DNA of 64,000 nucleotides, from NCBI RefSeq assembly GCF_039710355.1, contig NZ_JBDKWZ010000001.1, positions 434,001 to 498,000 of the forward strand. The letters run 5' to 3'. Both the position numbers and the translations under genes were made by a program. This document shows positions 8,460 through 17,228 of this stretch, one piece after another (positions within the stretch are counted from its first letter, which is position 1; the number at the start of each line of letters is the position of its first letter). The stretch comes from Rapidithrix thailandica (GTDB lineage: Bacteria; Bacteroidota; Bacteroidia; Cytophagales; Flammeovirgaceae). A model generated the notes under the pieces. That model was not told the DNA's origin and did no database searches. It worked only from the letters and a program-made list of their open reading frames with translations.

Positions 8460-9173
8460 ATGTCTAAAATTCATATTCAAACCACCCAGAACGTTGCTGT
8501 TGAATACGAAATAGCAAGTGCCGGAGACCGTATGATGGGATACTTGATTGATATGTTCGTGATTGTAGCATACATTGTTTCGGTTTCATTGCTCTTTACG
8601 GAAACATTGGGAAATGTGCCTATGTACATCTGGGTGATTGTCTACCTACCGGTTCTTTTTTATGATCTGCTTTTCGAAGTGTTTTTTAATGGACAGTCTC
8701 TTGGGAAAAGACAAATGAAAATCAAAGTGGTAGCCCTCAACGGAGGAGAAGCTACCCTGGGAAGTTACTTGATTCGCTGGATTTTACGGCCGATCGATTT
8801 TTCCCTGTTTGGGCCATTTGTCGCGTTGGTTACGGTAGCGGCTTCGGGAAAAGGACAACGTATCGGAGACTTGGCAGCGGGTACTTCGGTGGTGTATGTA
8901 GCGGAAAAACGCAAGCGTTTTACTCCCCGGATGCCGGATATGGAAACCGAGTATATACCTACTTTCCCTAGTGTGATCACCCTATCTTCCAGAGATATAG
9001 CGATTGTAGAGCAAGTAATGGCCAGCTATGGCAAAGGCGATAATAACGATGCCTTGTATATCATGCAAGAGAAAGTAAAACAAACCTTAGAGGTGGAAAG
9101 TGACTTGCCTCCCATGACCTTTTTACGGACGATTGTCAAAGATTACCATCATTATATGACCACAGGACATTAG
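8460..9173 (+). CDS. RDD-family membrane protein
   Basis: A 237-residue inner-membrane protein. The RDD domain starts at ASAGDRMMGYLIDMFVI, with the Arg and Asp that name the family, and continues through hydrophobic segments near 25-48, 55-75 and 105-130 with GQSLGKRQMKIKVV between. The C-terminal third is soluble (residues about 150-237) and may be a cytoplasmic partner-binding region. Family function is poorly defined; some members affect ion homeostasis. It has its own likely promoter (TACTTTTG at 8432-8439) and is followed by transposase debris rather than by a partner gene. Confidence 0.85.
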   Translation: MSKIHIQTTQNVAVEYEIASAGDRMMGYLIDMFVIVAYIVSVSLLFTETLGNVPMYIWVIVYLPVLFYDLLFEVFFNGQSLGKRQMKIKVVALNGGEATLGSYLIRWILRPIDFSLFGPFVALVTVAASGKGQRIGDLAAGTSVVYVAEKRKRFTPRMPDMETEYIPTFPSVITLSSRDIAIVEQVMASYGKGDNNDALYIMQEKVKQTLEVESDLPPMTFLRTIVKDYHHYMTTGH

Positions 9174-9350
9174 TGGAAAGTTAAACATGCTCTAAATTGA
9201 ATACTATTGACAGAGCCTTCTGCCAATGTTATGTCCGGTGAGTGTGCACCCCTTTCTTTTTCCAAGCCTCCTCCGGAGCTATTTGTAGCGGGTCTATCTT
9301 TATAAAGGTTCACCCCTTCAAAACATACTGTGTAGGGAGGTACCGTGTTT

Positions 9351-9587
9351 TTACCCGGACCGGAGCCGTTGTTCGAAAGCAAAGGCTACTTTCTGAAAAA
9401 AAAATCCGGGATTTTGAGCTCAATGGGTGGTCCGGTCCATTTTATCGGCCAGTTCGGAAAACACCACCGAACGGCTGGCGATTAGCCCAAATACCAGGGA
9501 TACTAAAGATTCCTGAGACTTTTTGTGTTTGATCACCTGTAAGCTTCTGGCTAATTTGTATATCTTTGTGCGTAGATCTTTTTCCAT
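9351..9587 (-). pseudogene. transposase remnant (IS4-like N-terminus)
   Basis: The minus-strand frame from the ATG at 9587 reads MEKDLRTKIYKLARSLQ, then KKSQESLVSLVFGLIASRS and SELADKMDR, which resembles the N-terminus of IS4-type transposases common in Bacteroidota. It hits a stop (TGA) after 55 codons, but similarity seems to continue in frame beyond it (FFFQKVAFAFEQ) to a second stop at 9351. The catalytic DDE domain is absent. It is therefore a truncated, stop-containing remnant. Family assignment is from memory of the pattern and is tentative. It lies just upstream of the exporter operon, whose likely -7 box is inside it. Confidence 0.55.
9561..9568 (+). promoter_or_regulatory. probable -7 box of the exporter operon
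   Basis: TATCTTTG matches the Bacteroidota TAnnTTTG -7 consensus exactly and is followed by a G/T-rich start region, leaving a leader of about 105 nt before the ATG at 9682. It lies inside the transposase remnant, antisense to it. A TTTG (9528-9531) is upstream but at a longer spacing (29 bp) than the usual 19-21. Confidence 0.4.
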
Positions 9588-9681
9588 AAAAAAGCTGGTT
9601 TTGCGGTGTGGAAACTTCAAAATTCAGCTTTTCTTTTTAATTATACATCACTCAAAACATAAATCACCGTGTAGAGTACGA

Positions 9682-11433
9682 ATGATGAATAATATAGTCA
9701 GTATATCGCCTATAAAGCGTTTCATCAATTTGCTTAAAATTGACAAACAGGGAATTTTGAGCATTTATATTTATGCACTGTTCAATGGACTTGTTACTTT
9801 GTCGCTTCCACTTGGTATTCAGGCTATTATTAACCTGATTAGCGGTGGGCAGGTCACTAGCTCTTGGATCGTGTTGGTTATATTTGTAATTGCTGGTGTG
9901 GCAATTTCAGGGGTGATGCAGATTATGCAATTGGTTATATCGGAAAACCTTCAGCAAAAGATATTTACCCGTTCCGCTTTTGAATTTGCCTACCGTATTC
10001 CGAAAATGAAACTGGAAGCGGTAGACAAAGCCTATATTCCGGAATTAGTCAACCGTTTTTTTGATACCCTCTCCGTTCAAAAGGGCCTGTCGAAGATTCT
10101 GATGGACTTTTCAAGAGCTTCCTTACAAGTAATATTCGGACTTGTTTTGCTTTCCTTATACCACCCCTTTTTTATACTGTTTAGTTTGGTTTTGGTGACC
10201 ATAGTGTATTTAATATTTCACTTTACGTCACCACAAGGGCTAAAAACCAGTTTGATCGAATCTAAATACAAGTATGAAGTAGCTCACTGGCTTGAGGAAC
10301 TGGCCAGGGTCATGGGAACGTTCAAGTTGGCCGGGAAATCTCCCTTGGCAATGGCTAAAACGGACAATGCCGTTGCCGGATATCTTACTTCACGTAAAGC
10401 GCATTTCAAAACCCTGATGGTACAATATATTAACTTGGTGGGTTTTAAAGTGATCATAGCTGCCGGGTTATTGCTCATTGGGGGGCTCTTGGTAATCAAT
10501 CAACAAATGAATATCGGGCAGTTTGTTGCCTCGGAAATTATCATCATTTTGGTATTGACTTCAGTGGAAAAACTCATCTTAAGTATGGAAATTATTTATG
10601 ATGTGTTGACGGCCATTGAGAAGATTGGGAATGTGACAGATATCCCCCTTGAGAGAGATACCGGTACAAAGCTTATCTTAAAGAAAGAAGAAGGCCTTTC
10701 GGTTAACCTGAACAACCTCTCTTACCGCTTTAGCGATGTGAAAGGCGATATTTTGAAGGAGATTCATTTGGACCTTAAGGCAGGGGATAAGCTTTGCCTG
10801 TCGGGCTTTGAAGGCTCGGGCAAATCGTTGCTTCTTCAGATTATAGCGGGGTTATATGATGACTTTTCAGGAGTGATTGCCTACAACAATATTCCCCTTA
10901 GGAATTTGAATAAAGAAGAGCTCCGTTCGCTCATAGGTGATAGCCTGAACATCGAAGATATTTTTAAAGGAACCCTGGAAGAAAATATTACCCTGGGCAA
11001 ACCGGGCATAGACCTTGAACAGCTTCGAAAGGCAGCCGAAGTTGTAGGGTTGACGGAATTTGTGAGAGCTCTTCCGGAAGGTTATGATACGATGTTGCTT
11101 CCGGAAGGGAAAAACCTGCCCAAAAGTGTCCGGTTGAAAATAATGCTGGCAAGAAGCCTGGCCGAAAATCCCCAGCTTATTCTGGTGGAAGATAATTTTA
11201 ACCATCTGAACCCTATAGATAAAAATCGCTTCCTGGATTATTTGCTTACTAAAAAGTGTACCGTAGTAGTGGTGTCTAATGATCCCTATGTGGCAGCAAA
11301 ATTCGGTAAGGTGGCCGTGTTGGATGACGGGCGGTTGATAGCCCATGACCCGTTTGAAACAATAGTAAATAAGGAATGGTATTTCAAGGTATTCCAAACC
11401 AAACTTACTTATGCTGAATTTAAGTCAAAATAG
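9682..11433 (+). CDS. ABC exporter permease-ATPase with degenerate ATPase motifs
   Basis: A 583-residue half-transporter. I start it at the ATG ATG of 9682-9687 (MMNNIVSISPIKRF), because the upstream in-frame 53 codons overlap the transposase remnant and lack family character. Residues 1-310 form a six-helix exporter membrane domain with no peptidase domain. The ATPase half has a near-normal Walker A, GFEGSGKS (375-382). However, the Q-loop region reads GDSLNIEDIF without Gln, the signature reads LPKSVR (479-484) instead of LSGGQR, Walker B reads LILVEDN (499-505) instead of LLDE, and the switch His is replaced (VVVVSNDPY). HlyD-like and TolC-like genes follow, so it belongs to a type I-like export system; ATP hydrolysis is doubtful. 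Confidence 0.85.
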   Translation: MMNNIVSISPIKRFINLLKIDKQGILSIYIYALFNGLVTLSLPLGIQAIINLISGGQVTSSWIVLVIFVIAGVAISGVMQIMQLVISENLQQKIFTRSAFEFAYRIPKMKLEAVDKAYIPELVNRFFDTLSVQKGLSKILMDFSRASLQVIFGLVLLSLYHPFFILFSLVLVTIVYLIFHFTSPQGLKTSLIESKYKYEVAHWLEELARVMGTFKLAGKSPLAMAKTDNAVAGYLTSRKAHFKTLMVQYINLVGFKVIIAAGLLLIGGLLVINQQMNIGQFVASEIIIILVLTSVEKLILSMEIIYDVLTAIEKIGNVTDIPLERDTGTKLILKKEEGLSVNLNNLSYRFSDVKGDILKEIHLDLKAGDKLCLSGFEGSGKSLLLQIIAGLYDDFSGVIAYNNIPLRNLNKEELRSLIGDSLNIEDIFKGTLEENITLGKPGIDLEQLRKAAEVVGLTEFVRALPEGYDTMLLPEGKNLPKSVRLKIMLARSLAENPQLILVEDNFNHLNPIDKNRFLDYLLTKKCTVVVVSNDPYVAAKFGKVAVLDDGRLIAHDPFETIVNKEWYFKVFQTKLTYAEFKSK

Positions 11434-12778
11434 AATCGAAGGAAAAGTAGACATTAATTCCCTTCATTCATTTTCAATGCTAGAGGATTATCGAGCGAGT
11501 AAAATATTTTCCAGCCTTCTCGTCATTTTATTTTTTCTCTTATTTATCGTGATGTTTTTACCTTGGACACAAAGTATCCATTCCAAGGGATATGTGACTA
11601 CCTTGCAGCCTAGCCAACGCCCTCAAACGGTACATTCGATTATTGGCGGGCGAATTGAAGAATGGTTTGTTCATGAGGGAAGCTTCGTCAAGAAAGGGGA
11701 TACCATTTTATTTATGTCAGAAATAAAAGAGGATTATTTGGACCCTCAACTTCTGTCTCGCACGGAAGATCAGGTAAAAGCCAAAGAACTGACCGTAGAA
11801 TCTTATACGAACAAAGTGGCAGCTCTCAACAGCCAAATAGGGGCTTTGTTAAAAACCAAAAGGCTAAAAGTGGAACAGGCGAAGAATTATATTCAACAGA
11901 TCAAATTCAAGATACAGTCAGACAGTATCGATCTTCAGGCGGCAATAACCAAGAATGCGATAGCCCAAAAACAATGGGAACGGATGGAGCTGCTTTATAA
12001 GGATGGCTTGAAATCTTTGACCGAATTGGAAACAAGTAAGTTGAAATTACAAGAATCCCAAGCCAAAAAAATCAGTGCGGAAAATAAGCTGTTGAGTAGC
12101 AAAAATGAACTTATCAATGCAAAAGTAGAACTGCTTTCTGTTGAGAATCAATATAGGGATAAATTATCCAAAGCGGAATCGGAAAAATACACGGCGCTAT
12201 CCAGTAGGTACGATGCAGAAGCGATGGTTACCAAGTTGCAAAACCAATATATGAATTATTCCGTAAGGTCAGGATTATATTACGTCACAGCTCCTCAAGA
12301 TGGGTATATTATCAAAACGATCCGGTCCGGAATCGGGGAAACGGTAAAAGAAGGGGCTGAATTAATCAGCATTATGCCTACCCGTTATGAACTTGCTGTC
12401 GCAATGTATATCCGCCCGATGGACTTACCCTTGGTTTCCAAAGGCCAAGACGTCCAGTTTATCTTTGATGGTTGGCCATCAGTAGCTTTTTCAGGCTGGC
12501 CTAACCTTTCTTACGGAACCTTTGGTGGGAAAGTGGTCGCAGTTGACAACTTTATTAGCGAGAACGGTCAGTATCGTGTGTTGGTGGTTCCGGATCCTCA
12601 AGGGGAAAAGTGGCCTGTTGCATTGAGAGTAGGCTCGGGCGCATTTGGAATGGCCTTACTCAAAGATGTACCGATATGGTATGAGTTGTGGCGAAATTTC
12701 AATGGTTTCCCGCCTGACTATTATCAAACACAGTTTGAAAAGAAAAACACTCACAAAGCATTATCAATAGATAAATGA
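11411..12778 (+). CDS. HlyD-family membrane-fusion protein
   Basis: A 455-residue periplasmic adaptor. One N-terminal membrane helix (about 34-54, FSSLLVILFFLLFIVMFLPW) is followed by a lipoyl-type half-motif (GGRIEEWFVHEGSFVKKGDTIL), a long alpha-helical coiled-coil hairpin (about 110-290), the second half-motif (APQDGYIIKTIRSGIGETVKEG) and a beta-barrel region. Such proteins connect an inner-membrane ABC exporter to a TolC channel. Its start overlaps the end of the ABC gene by 23 bp, indicating translational coupling. The partner TolC gene follows after about 135 bp. The transported substrate is unknown. Confidence 0.92.
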   Translation: MLNLSQNRIEGKVDINSLHSFSMLEDYRASKIFSSLLVILFFLLFIVMFLPWTQSIHSKGYVTTLQPSQRPQTVHSIIGGRIEEWFVHEGSFVKKGDTILFMSEIKEDYLDPQLLSRTEDQVKAKELTVESYTNKVAALNSQIGALLKTKRLKVEQAKNYIQQIKFKIQSDSIDLQAAITKNAIAQKQWERMELLYKDGLKSLTELETSKLKLQESQAKKISAENKLLSSKNELINAKVELLSVENQYRDKLSKAESEKYTALSSRYDAEAMVTKLQNQYMNYSVRSGLYYVTAPQDGYIIKTIRSGIGETVKEGAELISIMPTRYELAVAMYIRPMDLPLVSKGQDVQFIFDGWPSVAFSGWPNLSYGTFGGKVVAVDNFISENGQYRVLVVPDPQGEKWPVALRVGSGAFGMALLKDVPIWYELWRNFNGFPPDYYQTQFEKKNTHKALSIDK

Positions 12779-12799
12779 AATGCCTCTCGTGAGAACCAC

Positions 12800-12828
12800 A
12801 AAAGAACATTGAATCTTGAAGTTCTTTT
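12800..12828 (+). terminator. weak hairpin between HlyD and TolC genes
   Basis: AAAAGAAC (12800-12807) and GTTCTTTT (12821-12828) form an 8-bp stem with a 13-nt loop and a short T-run. It may attenuate transcription between the adaptor and outer-membrane genes rather than stop it, since both serve the same machine. Confidence 0.35.
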
Positions 12829-12914
12829 TGAACATATGTTTTCTGGGATATGCCTATTTATTAGCCCATCTTTTACGATAATTTTTAGCTTGTCAAAAAA
12901 AATCATTGTTGGCC

Positions 12915-14312
12915 ATGCACTACTTATTGCTGTTAATGTTGGGGTTGCCTCTTGCTGCATTAGGGCAGGACTCTACAACCGAATTTACCCAAGAACAGTT
13001 GATTTGGTTTGTTAAAAAGTATCATCCGGTTTCTGTTCAGGGAGCATTGTTCTTGAAGGAAGGAGAAAGTACCGTAAGAAAAGCCAGAGGAGCATTTGAT
13101 CCGTATCTTTTTACTCAACTGGACCAAAAGTATTTTAAAGATAAAACATACTTCAGCATCTTAAACGGAGGGTTAAAAGTGCCAACCTGGTACGGTGTTG
13201 AAGTGAAAGCTGAGTTTGAAAAAAACAAGGGCTTGTTTCTGAATCCGGAAAACAAGGTCCCTCTTTCCGGTTTGTGGAAGGTCGGGGTATCCGTCCCTAT
13301 CGGGAAAGGGCTATTTATAGACAAGCGCAGGGCAATATTGAAACAGGCAAAACTTTTTGCTGAATCGGTACAGGCAGAGCAACAGAAGTTAATGAATGAT
13401 CTATATTATGATGCTATCCAACATTACTGGAAGTGGGTAGGAGTATGGCATCAGTATCAGATATATGTTGAATCGGTACAACTGGCTTTGACCCGTTTCA
13501 ATGCGGTGAAACAAAGTTTCTTATTGGGAGATAAACCGGCTATTGACACCCTGGAGGCCTTTATACATCTTCAGAACCGGATGATGGATAGGAATCAATA
13601 TCAGCTTCTTTATCAAGGGGCTACTTTAGAGATGTCTACTTTCTTATGGTTTGAAAACAATACTCCTTTGGAGATTACGGATAGTTTACGTCCGCCCGTT
13701 ATTGAAAAAATAAATTTAATTAATGCAGTCTCTTCGGATACGCTGGAAACCTTTTTGACGCAATTGGAGGCAACCCATCCCGAAATGCAATTGTACCGTT
13801 ATCAGTTGACTTCTATGAAAGTGGAAAAGCGATTGAAAATCGAAGGCTTAAAACCTAAAATCAATTTGAACTATATGCTATTAAATGAGCCATCTGGTGT
13901 TGATTTTATAAATGGTTTGTCCAGTCAAAATTATAAGTGGGGGGTAGAGTTCGGATTTCCTCTCTTTTTGCGACAACAAAGGGGGGATTTGCAACTCACC
14001 CAATTGAAAATGCAAAAGACGGAATTGGGACAACAACAAAAGTTGTTAGAACTACAAAATAAGGTAAAAGACTATTATAATAAACAAATAAGTTTGCAGG
14101 AACAAGTAGTGCTTTTTACGGGTGTTGTAAATAATTATCGCCGGTTATTGCAAGGCGAAAGGCAGAAATTTAACAATGGAGAGAGCTCCCTGTTTCTGAT
14201 AAACTCAAGGGAGAGAGATTTAATCCAGGCAAGGGCAAAGCTCATTGAGTTGCTCGTAAATTTTAATACAGCCCGTATGGGTTTGTATTGGGCTGTGGGA
14301 CGCTTATATTGA
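12915..14312 (+). CDS. TolC-family outer-membrane efflux protein
   Basis: A 465-residue protein from the ATG at 12915; an in-frame TTG lies three codons upstream, but the ATG gives a clean signal peptide (MHYLLLLMLGLPLAALGQ). The rest is a long alpha-helical, low-Cys protein with the TolC/OEP layout: two helical repeats, internal regions such as WKVGVSVPIGKGLFIDKRRA (14-3-3-like turn between strands) and a C-terminal helix pair (NGESSLFLINSRERDLIQA). It is the last gene of the ABC-HlyD-TolC operon and forms the outer-membrane duct. The stop codon is followed almost at once by tandem-array copy A. Confidence 0.9.
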   Translation: MHYLLLLMLGLPLAALGQDSTTEFTQEQLIWFVKKYHPVSVQGALFLKEGESTVRKARGAFDPYLFTQLDQKYFKDKTYFSILNGGLKVPTWYGVEVKAEFEKNKGLFLNPENKVPLSGLWKVGVSVPIGKGLFIDKRRAILKQAKLFAESVQAEQQKLMNDLYYDAIQHYWKWVGVWHQYQIYVESVQLALTRFNAVKQSFLLGDKPAIDTLEAFIHLQNRMMDRNQYQLLYQGATLEMSTFLWFENNTPLEITDSLRPPVIEKINLINAVSSDTLETFLTQLEATHPEMQLYRYQLTSMKVEKRLKIEGLKPKINLNYMLLNEPSGVDFINGLSSQNYKWGVEFGFPLFLRQQRGDLQLTQLKMQKTELGQQQKLLELQNKVKDYYNKQISLQEQVVLFTGVVNNYRRLLQGERQKFNNGESSLFLINSRERDLIQARAKLIELLVNFNTARMGLYWAVGRLY

Positions 14313-14324
14313 TACATCGCTCTA

Positions 14325-14530
14325 CTATTTTTCGAAAGCCGGTCCACCGAATGTCGGTCCACCGAATGTCGGACCACCGAATGTCGGACCACCGAATGTC
14401 GGACCACCGAATGTCGGACCACCGAATGTCGGACCACCGAAATGTCGGACCACCGAAATGTCGGACCACCGAAATGTCGGACCATAAAGATGACCTTCTG
14501 AGCATTCTAAACTGAAAATTTTCATCCTCA
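14325..14530. repeat. dispersed palindromic-repeat family, copy A, with 9-unit tandem array
   Basis: Nine tandem units occupy 14341-14478: six of 15 bp (GGWCCACCGAATGTC) then three of 16 bp with an extra A (GGACCACCGAAATGTC). The left flank (CTACTATTTTTCGAAAGCCGG) and right flank (CTAAACTGAAAATTTTCATC region, 14507-14530) match copies B (43656-43864) and C (45301-45463). This copy has only one arm of the palindrome seen in B; its other side is the 3' end of the TolC gene. The multiples of 15 create spurious open frames on both strands. Confidence 0.85.
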
Positions 14531-14774
14531 AAAGGGGGGGACTTGAAGGGGCATCTCCTACAGCGAATTTGTAAAACTGTTATACAGTTCTTGGCTACAG
14601 CTTCTACTGGTTTTTGTTCGAAACTTACCTGAAGATTGAATGCTAGTGTATAAATTTGAAAACATAAGTCTTATATAGTTGTTTTTGAGGCTTCCTTGCG
14701 CAATTTTTTACAATTCCTCCTCAAAAAACCTTATAAAGAATAATGTTTTAACCTGATAAAACCAGATTCGAATC
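14531..14774. other. intergenic, repeat copy A to MurF-Alr fusion
   Basis: About 245 bp of A+T-rich sequence leading to the fusion gene. No hairpin, gene or clear -7 box was identified. Confidence 0.3.
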
Positions 14775-17228
14775 ATGTTTCCTCTACAAACCGATTTCAA
14801 CGAAGCCTTTTGGCAATGTGAACATATCCTGATTGACAGCCGGAAACTGATCAGCGGGGAGGGAACGGTATTTTTTGCTATTTATGGAGAAAGGCACGAT
14901 GGGCATCACTATATAAAAGACTTGTACGAACGGGGGGTAAGGCGCTTTGTTGTGGAAAAAGATCTTTCGGAAGAAATTCATCAACTACCAGGAATACAAT
15001 GCTGTCGGGTGAAAAGCTCTGTCAAAGCCTTACAAGAGTTTGTGGCGTATAAACGGGCACGGTTTTCACTTCCGGTGATCGGGATTACAGGAAGCAATGG
15101 CAAGACGATTGTCAAGGAGTGGTTGTATAGCTTACTGGAAGATGATTTTTCCATTGTGAAAAGCCCTAAAAGTTATAATTCCCAGGTAGGGGTACCCTTG
15201 TCCGTATGGGAGTTGAACCAACAACACAATCTGGGCATTTTTGAAGCGGGTATTTCGAGGGTGGGCGAAATGGAACATTTGCAGAAAATGATTCAACCTA
15301 CCATAGGGATATTTACCAATATAGGTCCGGCTCATGCAGAAGGCTTCTCATCTCAAGAGCAAAAAATTAAAGAAAAACTGAGTTTGTTTACTGCTTGCCA
15401 AGTGTTGGTGTACTGCAAAGATCACCGGGCCATTGATGAACAAGCACAAAAACTGCCCTGCAAAAAACTTACTTGGGGTCAAGCGGAAGAGGCGGATATT
15501 CACTTTCAATTGTTTTCAAAAGATACCTGGAAATCCAAGGTGAAAATTGTTTGGCAAGAGCAATCCTTTGAAGTGGAATTGCCCTTTTCCGACCGGGCTT
15601 CCGTAGAAAATATCCTTCATTGTATTGCGGTTTATAGCTATCTGGGTATGCCGTTGGACGATTTGGAAAAGCGTCTTCAACGCTTGCGTTTACCCAAAAT
15701 GCGTCTGGAGATTAAAGAAGGAATTAACAACTGTGTGTTGATAGATGATGCGTATAATAACGACCTGGCGGGCTTATCAGTAGCGCTTTCGTTTTTGGAC
15801 CAACACAGTGAGTTTCGAAAGAAAACCTTAATTTTGTCCGACATGCTGGAAGCGGGAGGAAATGAGCGGAAACAATGCCAAGCCATCCAAAATCTACTTT
15901 CGCAAAAAGGATTACACAAGTTTATCGGGATTGGACGGAAGCTACTAGCCCATCAGGATGTATTTCAGTTTTCCGAACAGGCTTTTTATCCTTCTACTCA
16001 AGACTTTTTAGCTCAATTTCAACCGGAAAGATTTCAAAAAGAGGCGGTATTAATCAAAGGGGCCAGACGGTTTAACTTCGAACGAGTAAGTGCTGCTTTA
16101 GTCCAAAAAGTGCACGGTACCCGCTTGGAAGTGAACCTGGATGCAATTGAAGCCAATCTGAATTTTTATAAAAGCCTTTTACATGCGGATACGAAGGTGA
16201 TGGTGATGGTAAAGGCTTTTGCCTATGGAAGTGGAAGCTATGAAGTGGCCAGTTTGCTGCAATACCACCGGGTAGACTACCTGGCGGTCGCCTATGCTGA
16301 TGAAGGAGTATACTTGAGACAAAAAGGTATCCGCTTGCCGGTGATGGTGATGAATCCGGCCACGGAAACCTTTGATAAGTTGTTGGCTTATAACCTGGAA
16401 CCAGAGATTTATAACCTTCATTTATTGGAAAGCTATGCCGGGTATGTAAAGCATTCCCGGAAAAATCGAAAATCTCCGGTGGCAAAAGTTCATATCAAAT
16501 TTGATACGGGAATGCATAGGTTGGGCTTCGAAGAGAAAGATTTTGAAACACTCGCTCGGCAACTCCACCAATATAAAAATACCCTGAAAGTAGTCAGTGC
16601 CTTTTCACATTTGGCCGGAGCCGATGATGAAATGCACAATGCATTTTCAAAACAACAGATCGAGACCTTCAACACATTAAGCCATCGTTTGGAAAAAGCC
16701 TTGGGCTATTCCTTTATCAAACATATATGTAATTCAGCGGGCATTACACGCTTTCCGGAGGCGCAATTGGATATGGTTCGCTTAGGTATTGGTTTGTACG
16801 GGGTTGATGTTAACAACTTGTATCAGCAGCAATTACAATGTGTGGGAACCCTGAAAACGTCTATCTCTCAAATTAAAGAAATAGCAAAGGGAGAAACCAT
16901 TGGATACGGACGGGCCGGGCTAGCTTCTAGTCCCCTCCGGATTGCTACGATTGCCATTGGGTATGCGGATGGCTTTGACCGCCGGTTCAGCCGAGGTACG
17001 GGAGAGGTGTTTATCCGGGGAAAATTGGCTCCGGTGATTGGCAATGTCTGTATGGATATGACGATGGTAGATATTTCTCATATTCCCGAAGCAGAAGAGG
17101 GGGATGAAGTCATTGTATTTGGCGAACAACCTACGATTTCTACCTTGGCAAAAGCGATCGGAACGATCCCCTTTGAAATTTTGACCAACGTGAACGGCAG
17201 GGTCAAAAGGGTATTTTTTACAGAGTGA
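14775..17228 (+). CDS. MurF-like ligase / alanine racemase fusion
   Basis: An 817-residue two-domain protein of a kind known in Bacteroidota. Residues 1 to about 450 are a MurF-like ligase with DSRKL (21-25), an ATP loop altered to GSNGKTIVK (106-114), TNIGPAHAEGF and DDAYNNDLAGLSVA where MurF has DAYNANP. Residues about 455-817 are a fold-type III alanine racemase with the PLP-binding Lys K480 in VKAFAYGSG and the catalytic Tyr Y711 in GYGRAG, plus the conserved NVCMDMTMVD. The racemase half looks fully active and would supply D-Ala for the cell wall. The ligase half departs from canonical MurF at several sites, and a complete MurF exists at 6839-8116. Confidence 0.93.
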   Translation: MFPLQTDFNEAFWQCEHILIDSRKLISGEGTVFFAIYGERHDGHHYIKDLYERGVRRFVVEKDLSEEIHQLPGIQCCRVKSSVKALQEFVAYKRARFSLPVIGITGSNGKTIVKEWLYSLLEDDFSIVKSPKSYNSQVGVPLSVWELNQQHNLGIFEAGISRVGEMEHLQKMIQPTIGIFTNIGPAHAEGFSSQEQKIKEKLSLFTACQVLVYCKDHRAIDEQAQKLPCKKLTWGQAEEADIHFQLFSKDTWKSKVKIVWQEQSFEVELPFSDRASVENILHCIAVYSYLGMPLDDLEKRLQRLRLPKMRLEIKEGINNCVLIDDAYNNDLAGLSVALSFLDQHSEFRKKTLILSDMLEAGGNERKQCQAIQNLLSQKGLHKFIGIGRKLLAHQDVFQFSEQAFYPSTQDFLAQFQPERFQKEAVLIKGARRFNFERVSAALVQKVHGTRLEVNLDAIEANLNFYKSLLHADTKVMVMVKAFAYGSGSYEVASLLQYHRVDYLAVAYADEGVYLRQKGIRLPVMVMNPATETFDKLLAYNLEPEIYNLHLLESYAGYVKHSRKNRKSPVAKVHIKFDTGMHRLGFEEKDFETLARQLHQYKNTLKVVSAFSHLAGADDEMHNAFSKQQIETFNTLSHRLEKALGYSFIKHICNSAGITRFPEAQLDMVRLGIGLYGVDVNNLYQQQLQCVGTLKTSISQIKEIAKGETIGYGRAGLASSPLRIATIAIGYADGFDRRFSRGTGEVFIRGKLAPVIGNVCMDMTMVDISHIPEAEEGDEVIVFGEQPTISTLAKAIGTIPFEILTNVNGRVKRVFFTE

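Noticed and set aside
9170..9382. Minus-strand 70-residue frame beside the transposase remnant
   Set aside because: No family resemblance and no transposase motif; overlaps the RDD stop and is likely chance.
14341..14478. CRISPR array
   Set aside because: Units are contiguous 15/16-mers without spacers, and no cas genes are present.
14288..14531. Open frames on both strands coding for repeated HRMSD, VVRHS or GGPTF units
   Set aside because: They are produced by the 15-bp tandem array, which keeps any frame open; no start or ribosome-binding context supports a gene.
14763..14774. GATTCGAATC resembling a tRNA T-loop
   Set aside because: It is only a short palindrome; no cloverleaf can be drawn around it.
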